DNA of 64,000 bases from Paracoccus cavernae (GCA_030410095.1 JAUFRC010000004.1:1-64000), one strand, 5' to 3'; shown: positions 1-9,354, numbered from the stretch's first letter. Made by a program: numbers and translations. Notes: generated from the letters alone by a model not told the origin.

Positions 1-17
1 TCAAATGAATCCGTAAA

Positions 18-156
18 CCCGTAGTTTTCGGGTCGCGGGAAATTCAGGGATTGCGGCCTGACCGACCCGATTTCTACGGGATAGCGACCCGATTCCTACG
101 TTTTGAGGCAATATTTCGACCCGTTTCCTACGGGCTTCCGACCCAATAGCTACGCT
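18..156. repeat. Iteron-like repeats, candidate plasmid origin edge
   Basis: Four direct copies of a CGACCCgaTTcCTACGg-type motif start at 63, 85, 117 and 139, with spacings of 22, 32 and 22 bp. An inverted copy lies at 18-35. A 22-bp pitch (two helical turns) is typical of iterons bound by a plasmid Rep protein. No rep gene is inside the window, so it would lie to the left. The origin role is inference; the repeats are directly visible. Confidence 0.6.
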
Positions 157-345
157 TTCGCTGTTTTAAACATTCAATATCAATATGTTGCTGGTGATGA
201 AGTAGAAGAAAAAGAAGAGAAGATTCCGAATTGGGGACATCCATGCCGTCACCTATTTGGTCAGCTATCGATAAAAGCCACTTTTCGCCTTGCAGTGACC
301 AGAACGTAAAGCGAACATCTTAAGGTTGCATGGAGGGCGGTAACG

Positions 346-492
346 ATGATCGAAGAGCTTTTGAGCAAGGGTTATGGGGTAGAAGACATTGCTCTTGAAC
401 GCGGGCTTCCCATCGAAGCGGTCAGGGATATCGTTGCAGCATTGCGAGAGGAAGGCCGTTTGGCCGAGCTTATTCGAAAGGGCAGGGCGTAG
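346..492 (+). CDS. Small HTH-like hypothetical protein
   Basis: A 48-residue ORF starts at an ATG 9 bases after a GGAGG ribosome site. Its content (GYGVEDIALERGLP, then EAVRDIVAALREEGRL) looks like a short helix-turn-helix unit: a helix, a glycine-containing turn and a recognition-like helix. No specific family is recognised. It lies between the iterons and a cold-shock gene remnant, so a link to plasmid copy or gene control is possible but unsupported. Confidence 0.45.
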   Translation: MIEELLSKGYGVEDIALERGLPIEAVRDIVAALREEGRLAELIRKGRA

Positions 493-559
493 AGCAACCC
501 TCCGAGACGAAAAAAGACGGCCCCCAGCGTCAGCCGAGGGCGGAGAATAGAAAGCCATA

Positions 560-718
560 GCTTTGGAAGCTGACCAGGGCGGCGCTGATGTTTTCGTCCA
601 CATTTCTGCGGTTGAACGCGCAGGCCTGACTGGTCTGGATGACAATCAGGCCATTTCCTATGAAGTCGAGACCGGCCGTAACGGAAGAAGCTCTGCCATC
701 GACCTCAAGCTCATCTGA
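560..718 (+). pseudogene. Cold-shock protein, C-terminal remnant
   Basis: The frame from 560 reads ADVFVHISAVERAGL, then LDDNQAISYEVETGRNGR, ending at TGA 716-718. This is the C-terminal two thirds of a CspA-type OB-fold protein, including the RNP-2-like VFVHIS strand. The N-terminal strands with the KGFGFI RNP-1 motif are missing and no start codon is in frame, so this is a 5'-truncated relic. A different, intact csp gene lies at 29013-29219. Confidence 0.75.
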
Positions 719-729
719 TCGTGATGTTT

Positions 730-756
730 AGACCCGCTCAAAGCGGGTCTTTTCTT
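730..756 (+). terminator. Rho-independent terminator
   Basis: A perfect 9-bp stem AGACCCGCT/AGCGGGTCT with a 3-base loop is followed by a T-rich tail. It sits 12 bases after the stop of the csp remnant, as expected for that gene's own terminator. Confidence 0.8.
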
Positions 757-1157
757 CTGTATGGGCGATCAGTCGGGTCGCGACCAGCCGCCAGCAGTGA
801 GTAGATGGGGTCGATTCATAGTGGACTATATTCCACCTCGACTTCGTGCCGACCTTCATGACAACAGGATTGTGAACTCGCCGAGGCAATTCAACTGCAA
901 TAGAAGCTCGACCGTCTGCAGCTGATCGAGCAGGGATCGGTCGTCCGAAGAGGTGGACCTTCAAGTGTCGGCGGTGCGACGTGGTACCTGCCTTCTCGTT
1001 TCTGGTTCGGCCGGATGGGTAGGGGGAGCGCGATGGCGCCGAGAGAAAGCGGGAGGGAGGATGAGCGCTCCTATCGGAGTTTTGCTTTTGCCTCCCGCAA
1101 ACGACCCCGAAAGGGCCGATCGTTACGTATGCCTCGCCGCCTGCCAAAGGCTTCGCC
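757..1157. other. Intergenic stretch without recognised gene
   Basis: Between the csp terminator and the IS3 element I recognise no gene. Short open frames on both strands lack ribosome sites and family-like sequence. The last three bases (GCC, 1155-1157) form the left target duplication of the IS. Confidence 0.4.
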
Positions 1158-2475
1158 TGAACCGCGCCGAGTTTGCCGGAGGCTGATTTGTGTTAGTTAC
1201 GCGGCCATGTCTTCAGTTTCCAGAGCGGCGTAGAAGTTAGCCTCTGCTTCCGCCGGAGGGATGTTCCCGATCGGCTCGAGCAAGCGGCGGTTGTTGAACC
1301 AGTCGACCCATTCGAGGGCGGCATATTCGACGGCCTCGAAGTTGCGCCACGGCCCGCGCCGATGGATGACCTCCGCCTTGAAGAGGCCGTTGATCGTCTC
1401 GGCCAACGCGTTGTCGTAGCTGTCTCCGACGCTGCCCACGGATGGCTCGATGCCGGCCTCACCCAGCCGCTCGGTGTAGCGAATGGACAGGTATTGCGAT
1501 CCGCGGTCGGAATGGTGGACGAGCCCCGCGCCCTTGACCGGGCGGCGATCATGGACAGCCTGTTCAAGAGCATCGAGCACAAAGCCTGCGTGAGCTGTCT
1601 GGCTCGCCCGCCAGCCGACGATCCGGCGTGCGTAGGCGTCGATGACGAAAGCCACATACACGAAGCCCCTCCAAGTGGCGACGTAGGTGAAATCGCTAAC
1701 CCAGAGCATGTTCGGCGCTGGAACCCTGAACTGCCGGTTCACCTTGTCCAAAGGGCATGGAGCCTTTTTATCCGGCACTGTCGTTCTGTGCGGCTTGCCG
1801 CGGATAATGCCTTGAATGCCCATATCCTTCATCAGCCTGGCGACTGTGCAGCGGGCGACATCGAAGCCTTCCCGATCCAGCTGACGCCAAACCTTGCGCA
1901 CGCCGTAGACCCTCCAGTTCTCCTCGAACACGCGCTCGATTTCTGGCCGCAGGACTGCGTCGCGCCGGGTGCGATCCGACAACCGGGCCGGATCGGCACG
2001 CTTCGCCAGGTGATCGTAGTAGGTGGACGGGGCGATCGGCAGAACCCTGCAAATCGGCTCGACCCGTGCTCCCCTCGCTGATCGTCGATGAATCCGACCA
2101 TCACTTCGACCGGAGGTCAGCTCCGCCATCGCAAAATATGCGCTCGCCTTGCGCAAGATCTCATTGGCCTGGCGCAATTCCCGGTTTTCCCGCTCCAGCG
2201 CCTTCAACTTCTCCGCCATGTCGGTCGGGATGCCAGCGCGCTTTCCGCTGTCGACCTCGGCCTTTTTGACCCAGTCGTTCAGCGTCTGGGGCGCACAGCC
2301 AATCTTCGCCGCGATCGACATGACTGACTGCCAGCGCGATCCATGCTGACCTTCATTGTCGAGGACCAAGCGCACCGCACGTTCGCGCACTTCGGGGAAA
2401 ACTTGTTCGTCGTCTTGCTCATGATGCTCCATCCTACTCAGGAGTTGGAGCCTCCGGCAAACTCGGCGCGGTTCA
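1158..2475 (-). mobile_element. Complete IS3-family insertion sequence
   Basis: A 1318-bp element bounded by perfect 27-bp inverted repeats beginning TGAACCGCGCCGAG (1158-1184 and 2449-2475). It is flanked by GCC target duplications at 1155-1157 and 2476-2478. TGA...TCA ends and a 3-bp duplication are typical of IS3. Ends plus transposase make this a potentially active copy. A related left-end fragment lies at 5960-6016. Confidence 0.9.
1197..2432 (-). CDS. IS3-family transposase (OrfAB in one frame)
   Basis: 411 residues. The N-terminal part is an OrfA-like helix-turn-helix plus leucine zipper (residues about 10-95, ending [11 protein letters not shown]). The rest is an OrfB rve/DDE integrase domain: D in WVSDFTYV, D in HHSDRGSQY and E in [14 protein letters not shown]3 elements normally make OrfAB by -1 frameshifting between two ORFs. 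Here both halves share one frame, while the usual OrfB start ([11 protein letters not shown]) is readable in another frame at the junction. The fusion may thus be a local indel pair or a natural variant. Confidence 0.88.
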   Translation of the reverse strand: MEHHEQDDEQVFPEVRERAVRLVLDNEGQHGSRWQSVMSIAAKIGCAPQTLNDWVKKAEVDSGKRAGIPTDMAEKLKALERENRELRQANEILRKASAYFAMAELTSGRSDGRIHRRSARGARVEPICRVLPIAPSTYYDHLAKRADPARLSDRTRRDAVLRPEIERVFEENWRVYGVRKVWRQLDREGFDVARCTVARLMKDMGIQGIIRGKPHRTTVPDKKAPCPLDKVNRQFRVPAPNMLWVSDFTYVATWRGFVYVAFVIDAYARRIVGWRASQTAHAGFVLDALEQAVHDRRPVKGAGLVHHSDRGSQYLSIRYTERLGEAGIEPSVGSVGDSYDNALAETINGLFKAEVIHRRGPWRNFEAVEYAALEWVDWFNNRRLLEPIGNIPPAEAEANFYAALETEDMAA

Positions 2476-2666
2476 GCCTGCCGGGTTGGCTGTCAGATGA
2501 GCGGGGCTCATGCGATCAGCGCGTAATTTTTTGTGGCGATGATGGATTGCCAGCTCGCGCTCGCCGCACAATTTCACGGGCAGGGTAAAGATCTTCTCGC
2601 GGTCGGCGGTGGCCGATCTCTATACCTTGTTACGCTTAGAGCGCTTCCGTCTCGCTCTGCTTGAGG

Positions 2667-2993
2667 TCACGATCTCGTGGCGCTCATAGAGGAGGTGGAC
2701 AGGTGCGCAGCCTTGCGTAGCGCCTCATTCATGCGCGTTTGCCAACCATCGCCCCCGCGCTTGAACGCTTCGACCACATCAGGGTCGAGTCGCAGGGAAA
2801 CGGCAACCTTCGGATTGGCCGCCTTCGGACGCCCGAGACTCTTACGCGTCTTCTCTGCCGCTTCCGGGAAGGCGGCCACAAAAGGCCGTGCTGTCGAAAG
2901 TTCTGCGTCGGTCAATTCACGGCTGTCCACGGCTTCCCAATCTTCGCGGGTGTAGCCGTGCTCAGTGGCGTGCTTGGGGTCAAATTCCTTCAT
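2667..2993 (-). CDS. brnA: BrnA-family antitoxin
   Basis: 108 residues starting MKEFDPKHATEHGYTREDW, followed by a C-terminal ribbon-helix-helix block (KVAVSLRLDPDVVEAFKRGG, then GWQTRMNEALRKAA). This is the BrnA/COG3514 antitoxin family, which neutralises the BrnT RNase and represses its own promoter. The GGAGA ribosome site lies inside the end of brnT. Because of a 1-base change upstream, the frame is continuous with brnT (see brnT). Confidence 0.85.
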   Translation of the reverse strand: MKEFDPKHATEHGYTREDWEAVDSRELTDAELSTARPFVAAFPEAAEKTRKSLGRPKAANPKVAVSLRLDPDVVEAFKRGGDGWQTRMNEALRKAAHLSTSSMSATRS

Positions 2994-3233
2994 GGATTTG
3001 TCTCTCCTTTTGCTGGCAGAACGAAGCGAGATCACTGACAGGGCCTCAGTGCCAAGCTCCATATAGATCGTCACTACCGTGCCCTTCTTCAACGTGCCGA
3101 TCGCGGCGAGGCGTTCAGAGTGGGCCCGGATGATCGTTGCCGACAGAAAGAACTCAACGGTCAGATCAGAGAAGTCAAAGCCATGTTTCCCGATGTTCGC
3201 CCGACGCTTCGGTTCGTCCCAGGCAATCTTCAT
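2980..3233 (-). CDS. brnT: BrnT-family toxin (ribonuclease)
   Basis: Starts MKIAWDEPKRRANIGKHGFD and continues to GTEALSVISLRSASK, the BrnT RelE-like RNase fold with its typical WDExK opening and late S-x-R-xAS motif. As written, the frame runs without a stop straight into brnA. Adding one A to the run at 3008-3011 (T on the plus strand) gives the family-typical ending SKKERQIHEGI and a stop at 2980-2982 overlapping the brnA start. The coordinates assume that restored end. Real BrnT-BrnA fusion or sequencing error cannot be told apart here. Confidence 0.8.
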
Positions 3234-3260
3234 TTCGTTTGTTCGCTCGCTCTTTAGTTT

Positions 3261-3308
3261 AATGTACATACAAAAAACGAGCGTTTCAACACGTATCTGT
3301 ATATACGT
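3261..3308 (-). promoter_or_regulatory. brnTA promoter with palindromic operator
   Basis: On the minus strand TTGAAA (plus 3284-3289) and TACATT (3261-3266) are separated by exactly 17 bp, giving a good sigma-70 type promoter ahead of brnT. Directly upstream, ACGTAT-6-ATACGT (3291-3308) is a perfect 6-bp-arm palindrome and a likely BrnA/BrnTA autoregulation site. Function is inferred from position. Confidence 0.5.
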
Positions 3309-3507
3309 AAAGCTGAGAGGCGTGCATTTCTCGGAGTTTGGTCGCTGGCATAGGCTTAGCCGATCTCGGCGGCGACAATTGAGGATCTCCGTCCCAACTG
3401 CAGATGACATTTGACGACATTGCCTCTTTGTGCCGCGGCGATCCATAACGGGCATTGCCTGCGCCTCTTGGCAACTCGGTCCTTTCAATCGAAACGGTCG
3501 TTGACGA

Positions 3508-3570
3508 TTAGGACATAATTCGACATAAATAGGACATGGCAGGAAATGCAAATTGTTTACTTAACAAATT
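3508..3570 (+). promoter_or_regulatory. Helically phased repeats upstream of mobC (oriT/operator candidate)
   Basis: GACAT cores recur at 3512, 3522 and 3533 (spacing 10 and 11 bp) within TTAGGACATAATTCG-type sequence. An AT-rich near-palindrome (AATTGTTTACTTAACAAATT region) follows just before the mobC ATG. Phased direct repeats next to mobC and relaxase genes suit a MobC/relaxosome binding site or autoregulatory operator. No nic site is identified. Confidence 0.4.
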
Positions 3571-4131
3571 ATGACGACAGCCAAGCACAGCCGCCTCACC
3601 CCAAACCAGCGCGATGACCTCACTCGGCGCTTGAGAGCTGGTGAGAAAGCAGCGGCGCTCGCGGCAGAGTTCGGGGTGTCGCGATCTGCCGTCAGCCAGA
3701 TCAAAACGCGTGGTGAACGCACCTCCCGAGCGACAACTTCGAAGGGCGCTGTCGTCGCTGTCCGGCTCTCTCCAGCTGAGCTGGATGCCCTGAACCGGTT
3801 GAAGAAAAGCGCAGGAACGGAGACGAATGCGGATGCGATCCGCTCGCTTTTGCGCATGGCGGTCGGTCTTTTGGAGTTTGAACGGGATGACGAAACCCGC
3901 CTCGAAGAGATCCGGACCGAGCTGCACAAGATCGGGGTGAATGTGAACCAGATCGCTTTGGCGGCGAACCGTGGGCGCACCGATCTGCTCCAGCACCAGT
4001 GGAAAGAGCTGAACGAGTTGCGTCGGTCCTTGCCGGAAGTGCGGAGCTACCTGAAGGCGGTGGTTGACGAGCAGCGCCGCAAAGGCATCCGTCTCTACGA
4101 AAAGTTCGGAGAGGGTAGGGGGGATGTCTAA
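3571..4131 (+). CDS. mobC: MobC-like mobilisation accessory protein
   Basis: 186 residues. The N-terminus is a helix-turn-helix (residues about 8-45, AEFGVSRSAVSQIKTR). A ribbon-helix-helix-like strand follows (VVAVRLSPAELDALNRLKK), then the MobC-type segment LHKIGVNVNQIALAANRGR and a helical C-terminus. MobC proteins bind oriT and help the relaxase open the nic site. The stop (4129-4131) overlaps the relaxase start at 4124, a translationally coupled pair. Confidence 0.75.
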   Translation: MTTAKHSRLTPNQRDDLTRRLRAGEKAAALAAEFGVSRSAVSQIKTRGERTSRATTSKGAVVAVRLSPAELDALNRLKKSAGTETNADAIRSLLRMAVGLLEFERDDETRLEEIRTELHKIGVNVNQIALAANRGRTDLLQHQWKELNELRRSLPEVRSYLKAVVDEQRRKGIRLYEKFGEGRGDV

Positions 4132-5969
4132 CTCAATTGCCCGCGATCTGATTGGCGAGATCGAGTTCCGCCGCACCCTGACCGGGCTGCGCGCTCGCTC
4201 ACCGATGTCGGTCGCAAGGCGAGTAGCGCCTTCGGTTTCACTGCGAAAGCCCGCAACCTCTGGCGCATGGCGCAGGGGGCAAACGCAGTTGTCCTCAAGA
4301 AGATCTCGCGTGGAGGCACCCATAGCGCCAAGCAGCTCGGCAACCAGTTCGATTACCTCTTCGGAAAATCGACCTCCCTCTTCGGCAATATGGTCGAGCA
4401 TGATCCGAACGGCCGGTCCTTGAGCAAAGAAGAGCGCAAGGAGATCGTGGAGATGTGGAGCGACGCGTGGAGCGGCGCGCCCAAGAATGGGCAGACCACG
4501 CATTTGCTTTTGTCCTTTCCTGCCGATCTGTCTCCCAAGAAGGCCAAGCTGATTGCCGAGGCCTGGGCATCGGAGATGTTCCAATCGGGTGCCCATGCGG
4601 ATGATGAATGGGCCTATGTCGCGGCGCTGCATACCGATCGGGCCAACCCGCATGTCCATATCGTCGTGAACAATCGCGGGGTCGAGAACGGGACGTGGTT
4701 CTTTATGTCCAAGAGCCATGTCTTCAATCTGGCTATGATGAAGGAGCGGCTTGTCGAGATCGGGGCCGAGGATGGGGTCCATCTGGATGCGACCTCGCGT
4801 CTTGAACGCGGTATCCTGAGCTACGGCCCATCGCGAGCCGAGATCGAGGGAGCCAAGCGTGAGCACCGTCCGGTGCGTGAGCGGATGCGCGAGGGCAGGG
4901 CGCTTCAGGATGCTTTGGCCGAGATCACGGTCAACGCGGCGCTGATGCGCAGGTTGGCGGGTTACGCCGATCAGGTGTTGAAGGCAGAGGTTGCGGCCAA
5001 CTTTATCAAGGCTGCGTCGATCCTCGAGCGCGGCGGGATCATTCTTCCCAAAGACATGGAGATTTCGATGCAAGAGCAGACTGCACAGACCAGCTCCGAT
5101 CTGCGCCAGGAGTTTGCTGGCTGGTTCGAGAATGCTGAAGAACGGATTGCCCAAAAGGATGCCCATAGACGGCAGGATTTGCGTCGCCAGCTTTACGCGG
5201 TCAGCGGCAATATTCTGGCGTCACTGGGCGATGACCGAGGGGCCGAGTTGATGCGGCGCGGTCCGCGTGCCGCAGTCTACCAGACACAGTTGGAAAGCGG
5301 GCAGATCACGCGCGACGGCACAGCCGCATCCGTCTCGCCGATTGCGTCTGCGGAGATGCGGAAGGGCATTCAGGCTGAAGCCGCCAAGATCGGGATTGGA
5401 TCTGAAGAAATCGCACGGCGGATTGAGACCGGCGCGGGCAATGCCTGGCAAGAACGTGAATGGATAAAGGCCGATCTTCTTGCTGTTGCGGAAGCGAAAC
5501 GGTTGGACCTGATACGCGAGAAGGATCGAGGGCTGGCGGCCGAGTTGGTGGACGGGTTCTATTCACAGGCGGCCAAGATTGTGGACCGTGCGCTGGAGCA
5601 TACGCATCACCACACCAACGACAGACTGACCCGCACGCTCCAGAGCATGGCGCAGGGCGTGGCCCAAGGGCAGGATCTGCAGTTCGGGCATGAGGAACAG
5701 GCCGAACGGTTCACCCATGATCTGAGAGAGCGATATGGCAGCGATGTTATTCGCCGGATCGCCAAGGGTGATGATCGCGCGCTTGCAGTTGATTTCCCGA
5801 TGCCGAGAAGCGCAAGGAAGTTGCTCTGTCCATCCTTTCCGCCGCGAAAAGTCATCAGAGCCTCGGCCTGTCCCTGCGCGAGGTCGAGCAGAGCTTCGAG
5901 CGGTTGCAGCAGCGTGAGGGTGCAGTGCAGGATCGCATCAACGAGCGCGATGATGGCTGGAGTGCCTGA
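4124..5969 (+). CDS. MobA/VirD2-family relaxase, frame broken twice
   Basis: The relaxase nicks oriT and is carried into the recipient on the DNA 5' end. The main frame (4267-5790) shows a Tyr region (QFDYLFGK) and the three-His motif III HTDRANPHVHIVV. The start at 4124 (MSNSIARDLIGEIEFRRTLT) joins this frame if one G is added to 4184-4186. The C-terminus (DAEKRKEVALSILSAAKSHQ) needs one C added at 5796-5798. A long helical C-terminal domain follows the nickase domain. The 3' end at about 5960 abuts an IS3 end remnant, so the last residues may be lost. An internal ATG at 4267 is an alternative start. Confidence 0.75.
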
Positions 5970-6016
5970 AGTCATGGTCGCATAACTAACCGAAATCAGC
6001 CTCCGCCAAACTCGGC
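5960..6016 (+). mobile_element. IS3-family terminal remnant
   Basis: AGCCTCCGCCAAACTCGGCG and the bases up to 6016 match the inverted repeat of the complete IS at 1158-2475 with about two differences. The adjoining bases to about 5960 match that element's last transposase codons and stop. Only this end survives; it breaks the relaxase 3' end and the IS5 fragment that follows. Confidence 0.65.
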
Positions 6017-6021
6017 GCGGC

Positions 6022-6357
6022 TCAGTCGGCATCATAGCCTCGGTCGGCCAGCAGCCAGCCCGCTTTCGGCACGCTGTCCAATCGTGCAGCCGCGCCGGTA
6101 TAATCGCTGACCCGGCCGGCCGACATGAAGAACCCGATCGGCAACCCCTTGGCATTGGCGACGGCGTGCAGCATGGTGATCATGCTGCCTTTGGTGCGAC
6201 CGATCTGGAGCCCGCGCCCTCTTTTCACGCACAGGCTCGACGCTGTGCGGTGTGCCTTGGGATACCTGCGCAGGCACACTCGAACACATGGCGTTCGCCC
6301 GCTCATTTTGATCATGATCATCTTGTTCGCGGCGCTCTCATTGGCCAGGCCAACCAT
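6022..6357 (-). pseudogene. IS5-family (IS427-like) transposase fragment
   Basis: The minus-strand frame reads GRTKGSMITMLHAVANAKG, then MSAGRVSDYTGAAA and AGWLLADRGYDAD, the central DDE part of an IS427-group transposase. It stops abruptly at DRGYDAD where the IS3 end remnant begins, and the N-terminal residues look unrelated. A non-functional leftover. Confidence 0.7.
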
Positions 6358-6366
6358 GATCCGGGT

Positions 6367-6446
6367 GAAGCCACCTCGAGAACGGCCGAATGCTTGGTCG
6401 CGCGTAGGATATCGTTGCGTGCTCCGGCGGCTGGACAGTCCTCCTT
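6367..6446 (-). pseudogene. Short IS5 transposase fragment
   Basis: This stretch matches, with few changes, the segment around 33320-33375 of the IS5 element at 33069-34120 (encoding KEDCPAARARNDILRAT). It ends exactly where the next IS5 copy starts at 6447, showing insertion of one IS5 copy into another. Confidence 0.6.
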
Positions 6447-7492
6447 GGCGTTGTTGCAGAACTCGTGGTCATGACGAGTTGCCCCCTTCCCCTGAGAATT
6501 TAGGCGACGCGCTCAATCTCGGCTTGGCCGAGTTCGTTGAAGCGGTTCGTGAGGGCGATGCGGATGTGGGTTTCTGCGGTCTGGCGGTCGGGATCTCGTG
6601 ATGCGATCTCTCCGAAGGACTTGATGCCGCGCATCTTCGCCTCAATCCGACTTCGAACATGATAGCCCGACCAGTTCTTCCAGATCGCGCGCCCAGGTGC
6701 CGTGTGGCGCGCAGGATGTCATTGCGCGCCCTCGCGGCAGGGCAATCCTCCTTCCAGAGGCGCCCGTTCTTGCGGATGGGTATGATGGCGTTGCCACCAC
6801 GATCGAGGATTGCGGCGTGGCAACGGCGGATGTCGAAGGCACCATCTCCGGTCACGGTGCCGATCAGCTGATCCGGGGGATCTGGTCCAGCAGGTCCGGC
6901 AGGATGGGGCTGTCGCCCTCTCGGCTTGAGGTGAATTCCACGGCCCGGATGTCGCCGGTGGCCGTATCCATCGCCAGATGGACCTTGCGGTATTGGCGTC
7001 TGCGAAGGGTGCCATGTTTGCGGGCCGGCCATTCTCCGTCGCCCAGGAACTTGATGCCGGTGCTGTCCACCAGTAGCTTCAGCGGACCTGGCGCCCGGCG
7101 GCTCGATATCCCGACAGAGATACTCTTCTGCCTGCGGCTCAGGGTGGAAAAATCGGGAACCGGCCAAGCCAGTTTTGCCGTCTCCAGGATGCTGGATACC
7201 ATCCCGGTCGTTTGCCGGAGAGGCAGCCAAACAACACCTTCACCATCAGGCAGAACTGTATCGCAGCATCGCTGAACGCCGGCGGACGCCCTGGACGTCC
7301 AGCACTGAGGGTAAGCCAAACCATGTCTCGGTCCAGCCAGACAAGTAGCGAGACGCGCCACTTCAGCGCCTCGTTATATGATTTCCAGTTCTTCGTGCGG
7401 TCGCGGGCTGGTGCAGGCTTCGTCATGCCGAGATGTTAACATACAGGATCGCTTGACGAATCCTGCCGAACGGACAGCTCTGCAACAACGCT
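6447..7492 (-). mobile_element. IS5-family element, copy A
   Basis: About 1046 bp bounded by GGCGTTGTTGCAGAaCT at 6447 and its near-complement ending CAACAACGCT at 7492. The same end sequence bounds copies at 9355 and 33069-34120. It carries one transposase gene with frame breaks. Confidence 0.8.
6500..7426 (-). CDS. IS5-family transposase, frameshifted
   Basis: Begins MTKPAPARDRTKNWKSYNEA and ends AEIERVA with a stop at 6500-6502. It contains the DDE_Tnp_1-type motifs LLVDSTGIKF and TVTGDGAFDIRRCHAA. The frame shifts at FGCLSG (about 7225, expected FGLPLRQTTGM, one C missing from GGCCTG) and again near 6870. The same break at the same codon is present in two other copies (9.6 kb and 18.78 kb). 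Confidence 0.75.
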
Positions 7493-7798
7493 GCGTCGCT
7501 CAGCCAGAAAAAATTGCTGATCGATCAGATTTCTTTGCGGCGACCGAGTCGCGCCAGAAGCCTAGAACCAATGGGCCTGACCCCAAGAGGGATTAACTCC
7601 ACGGGAAGGAAAAATGATGCGTAATATGGATAGCATACAGCCGCCGGTAGGTTTAGGGCATTCATTTGTGCGTGCAAGTTGATGGTTATTGTTGTGCCTA
7701 TAGCAACGAATAATTATCACGCACGAGGGCACTCGAAAGAATGCCTGATAGCACAAACTATAACCAACTTTATGTTGTTAAGCGTTATTAGAGGTCGC

Positions 7799-7933
7799 AT
7801 GGACTTTGTCGAGTTCCAGCCCATGAAGCGTCTGCAGATAACGGTCACTGAGTGGCCTGTGCATTGCAAGCACTTCATGAGGCTGCTTGAAATTGCGAGA
7901 TCGAAATCGCAAAAAGGAAAGCGCGACGCATGA
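7799..7933 (+). CDS. Small hypothetical protein upstream of AraC regulator
   Basis: 44 residues (MDFVEFQPMKRLQITVTEW...). The stop overlaps the ATG of the AraC-type regulator by ATGA (7930-7933), which suggests translational coupling. The region has lower GC than its surroundings, hinting at separate acquisition. No family recognised. Confidence 0.35.
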   Translation: MDFVEFQPMKRLQITVTEWPVHCKHFMRLLEIARSKSQKGKRDA

Positions 7934-8969
7934 TCGAGCAGGAGTGTTTCACGCCCACTCAGCTTCAATATTTTTCAAATAAATTTACTGATAGCGAATC
8001 CTTAGCGGCAAGCATTCCTGGGGAAAGGTGGATTCTCTGCCAACAGGGCATGTTGATTTCCTCGGAAAAGCTAGATTGGTTGAGCTTGGGCACAATATCG
8101 CGCTGCAATCTGCTTGGGCTAACGCTCCGGTTTCTTTTAGAACCGAGTTGGCTAGTGTGGGGGGGCAACTCACTCTTTTTCTTTGTGGGTAACAACGCTG
8201 CAGACCCGCAATCAGCAGTAGATGGTATTCACCTGAGAACTAATGCCGTTCTTATGCGCCGTAGCGGAGATGTTTCGAACCTCAAGACGTCGAGTGCACT
8301 CGATATAGGCGCGGTGTGTATCCCGGATTTGACTCTTCAGCGTGCCTTGTCAGCATTGACGGGCAAAGAAAAATGGCGACGCCGTTAGTTCGAGGTATGT
8401 TGAGAAATGCCGATATGGTTCAGATGGCTAACCTACGTTGCCGATACTCGGACATAATCTCCATGGTCGACGCCGGAAGGTGGGGCACCGCCGCAAATAG
8501 CAGGGCACTGACGGACTTTGCAGGTGATGGAATCATCACCGGTATAGTCAAGCTTCTTGATACAGGCGACTTGAAGATCGATCACTTGGCACATCGACTG
8601 CAAACTGCTTCAATGCGTAGGATCGATCAGCTGATTGATGAGGACAGTGATTGCCTGATCGGATTGCAAGAGCTATGCGAAGGTGCCCGGCTTTCGCTGA
8701 GAACTATCAGATCGATCATTCGCCGCCGTATGGGTATGACCGCGCATTCCTACTTGCAACGGCGTCGTCTTAGCCGTGTGCGCCAGGCTCTGCTGACTCC
8801 CCGCGAGATAAGGACGGTTACCTCTATCGCTATGGATCACGGATTTACACATTTGGGTCGTTTTTCGGCTTTCTATCGACAGATGTACGGCGAATTACCG
8901 TCAGAAACACTGCGCAAGGCTACTGGGAGATTAATCAGTAGTCCTCCTCATGATAAGGGCTGCGAGTAG
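7930..8969 (+). CDS. AraC-family transcriptional regulator, frameshifted
   Basis: An N-terminal sensory half (MIEQECFTPTQLQYFSNKFT...) is followed by an AraC helix-turn-helix pair (LQELCEGARLSLRTIRSIIR, then VTSIAMDHGFTHLGRFSAFY). The two halves lie in different frames and join by adding one A to the run at 8369-8373, giving about 345 residues, normal for AraC-type proteins with a 200-residue N-terminal domain. AAGGAAAG precedes the ATG. The target is unknown; the flanks are IS5 copies. Confidence 0.7.
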
Positions 8970-9006
8970 AACTTCCTCAGCAGAATCGATGAAGACCTCC
9001 TGATAA

Positions 9007-9041
9007 AGAAGAAGAGATTCACTGAATCTCAAATCATGGGA
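9007..9041 (+). pseudogene. IS3 OrfA start remnant
   Basis: The bases encode KKKRFTESQIMG, the first residues of IS3/IS407-type OrfA proteins, after which the resemblance stops. A scar of a lost IS. Confidence 0.5.
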
Positions 9042-9354
9042 AGGATTACCGGGTACAGCATCGGTTTGTCGGAAAGTTCCCTGGGAGCCGATCCGGTGTT
9101 TTCTCGACTGTGCATCGCCGATTGCTCCGGTACAAGGAGCAATCCACATACGAAAAATAGACTATGGCGAGGCGGTATGGTATTGTTCATTTGGTTAGAA
9201 TTGTCCAGATTGGCGATAATGCCGAGCCGCCGTCCTCCATCACGTGCGCAAAATAAGGTGGTCGGTTGACTCGGCAGGTGGATAATCCTCTCTATGATTA
9301 AGGTGCTGCATAAGTAGAGTTTTCTCGTGAGCCGAGCGCTGAGGAGATTCGAAT
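9042..9354. other. Intergenic stretch between IS scars
   Basis: No gene recognised on either strand. The stretch joins the OrfA scar to the left end of the truncated IS5 copy. Confidence 0.35.

Noticed and set aside
1362-2081. Long plus-strand open frame of 239 codons inside the IS3 element
   Set aside because: It lies antisense to the transposase, has no ribosome site and no family-like sequence; a GC-driven shadow.
3508-5166. Minus-strand open frame of 552 codons across mobC and relaxase
   Set aside because: Antisense to two genes with recognised motifs; composition typical of high-GC shadow frames.
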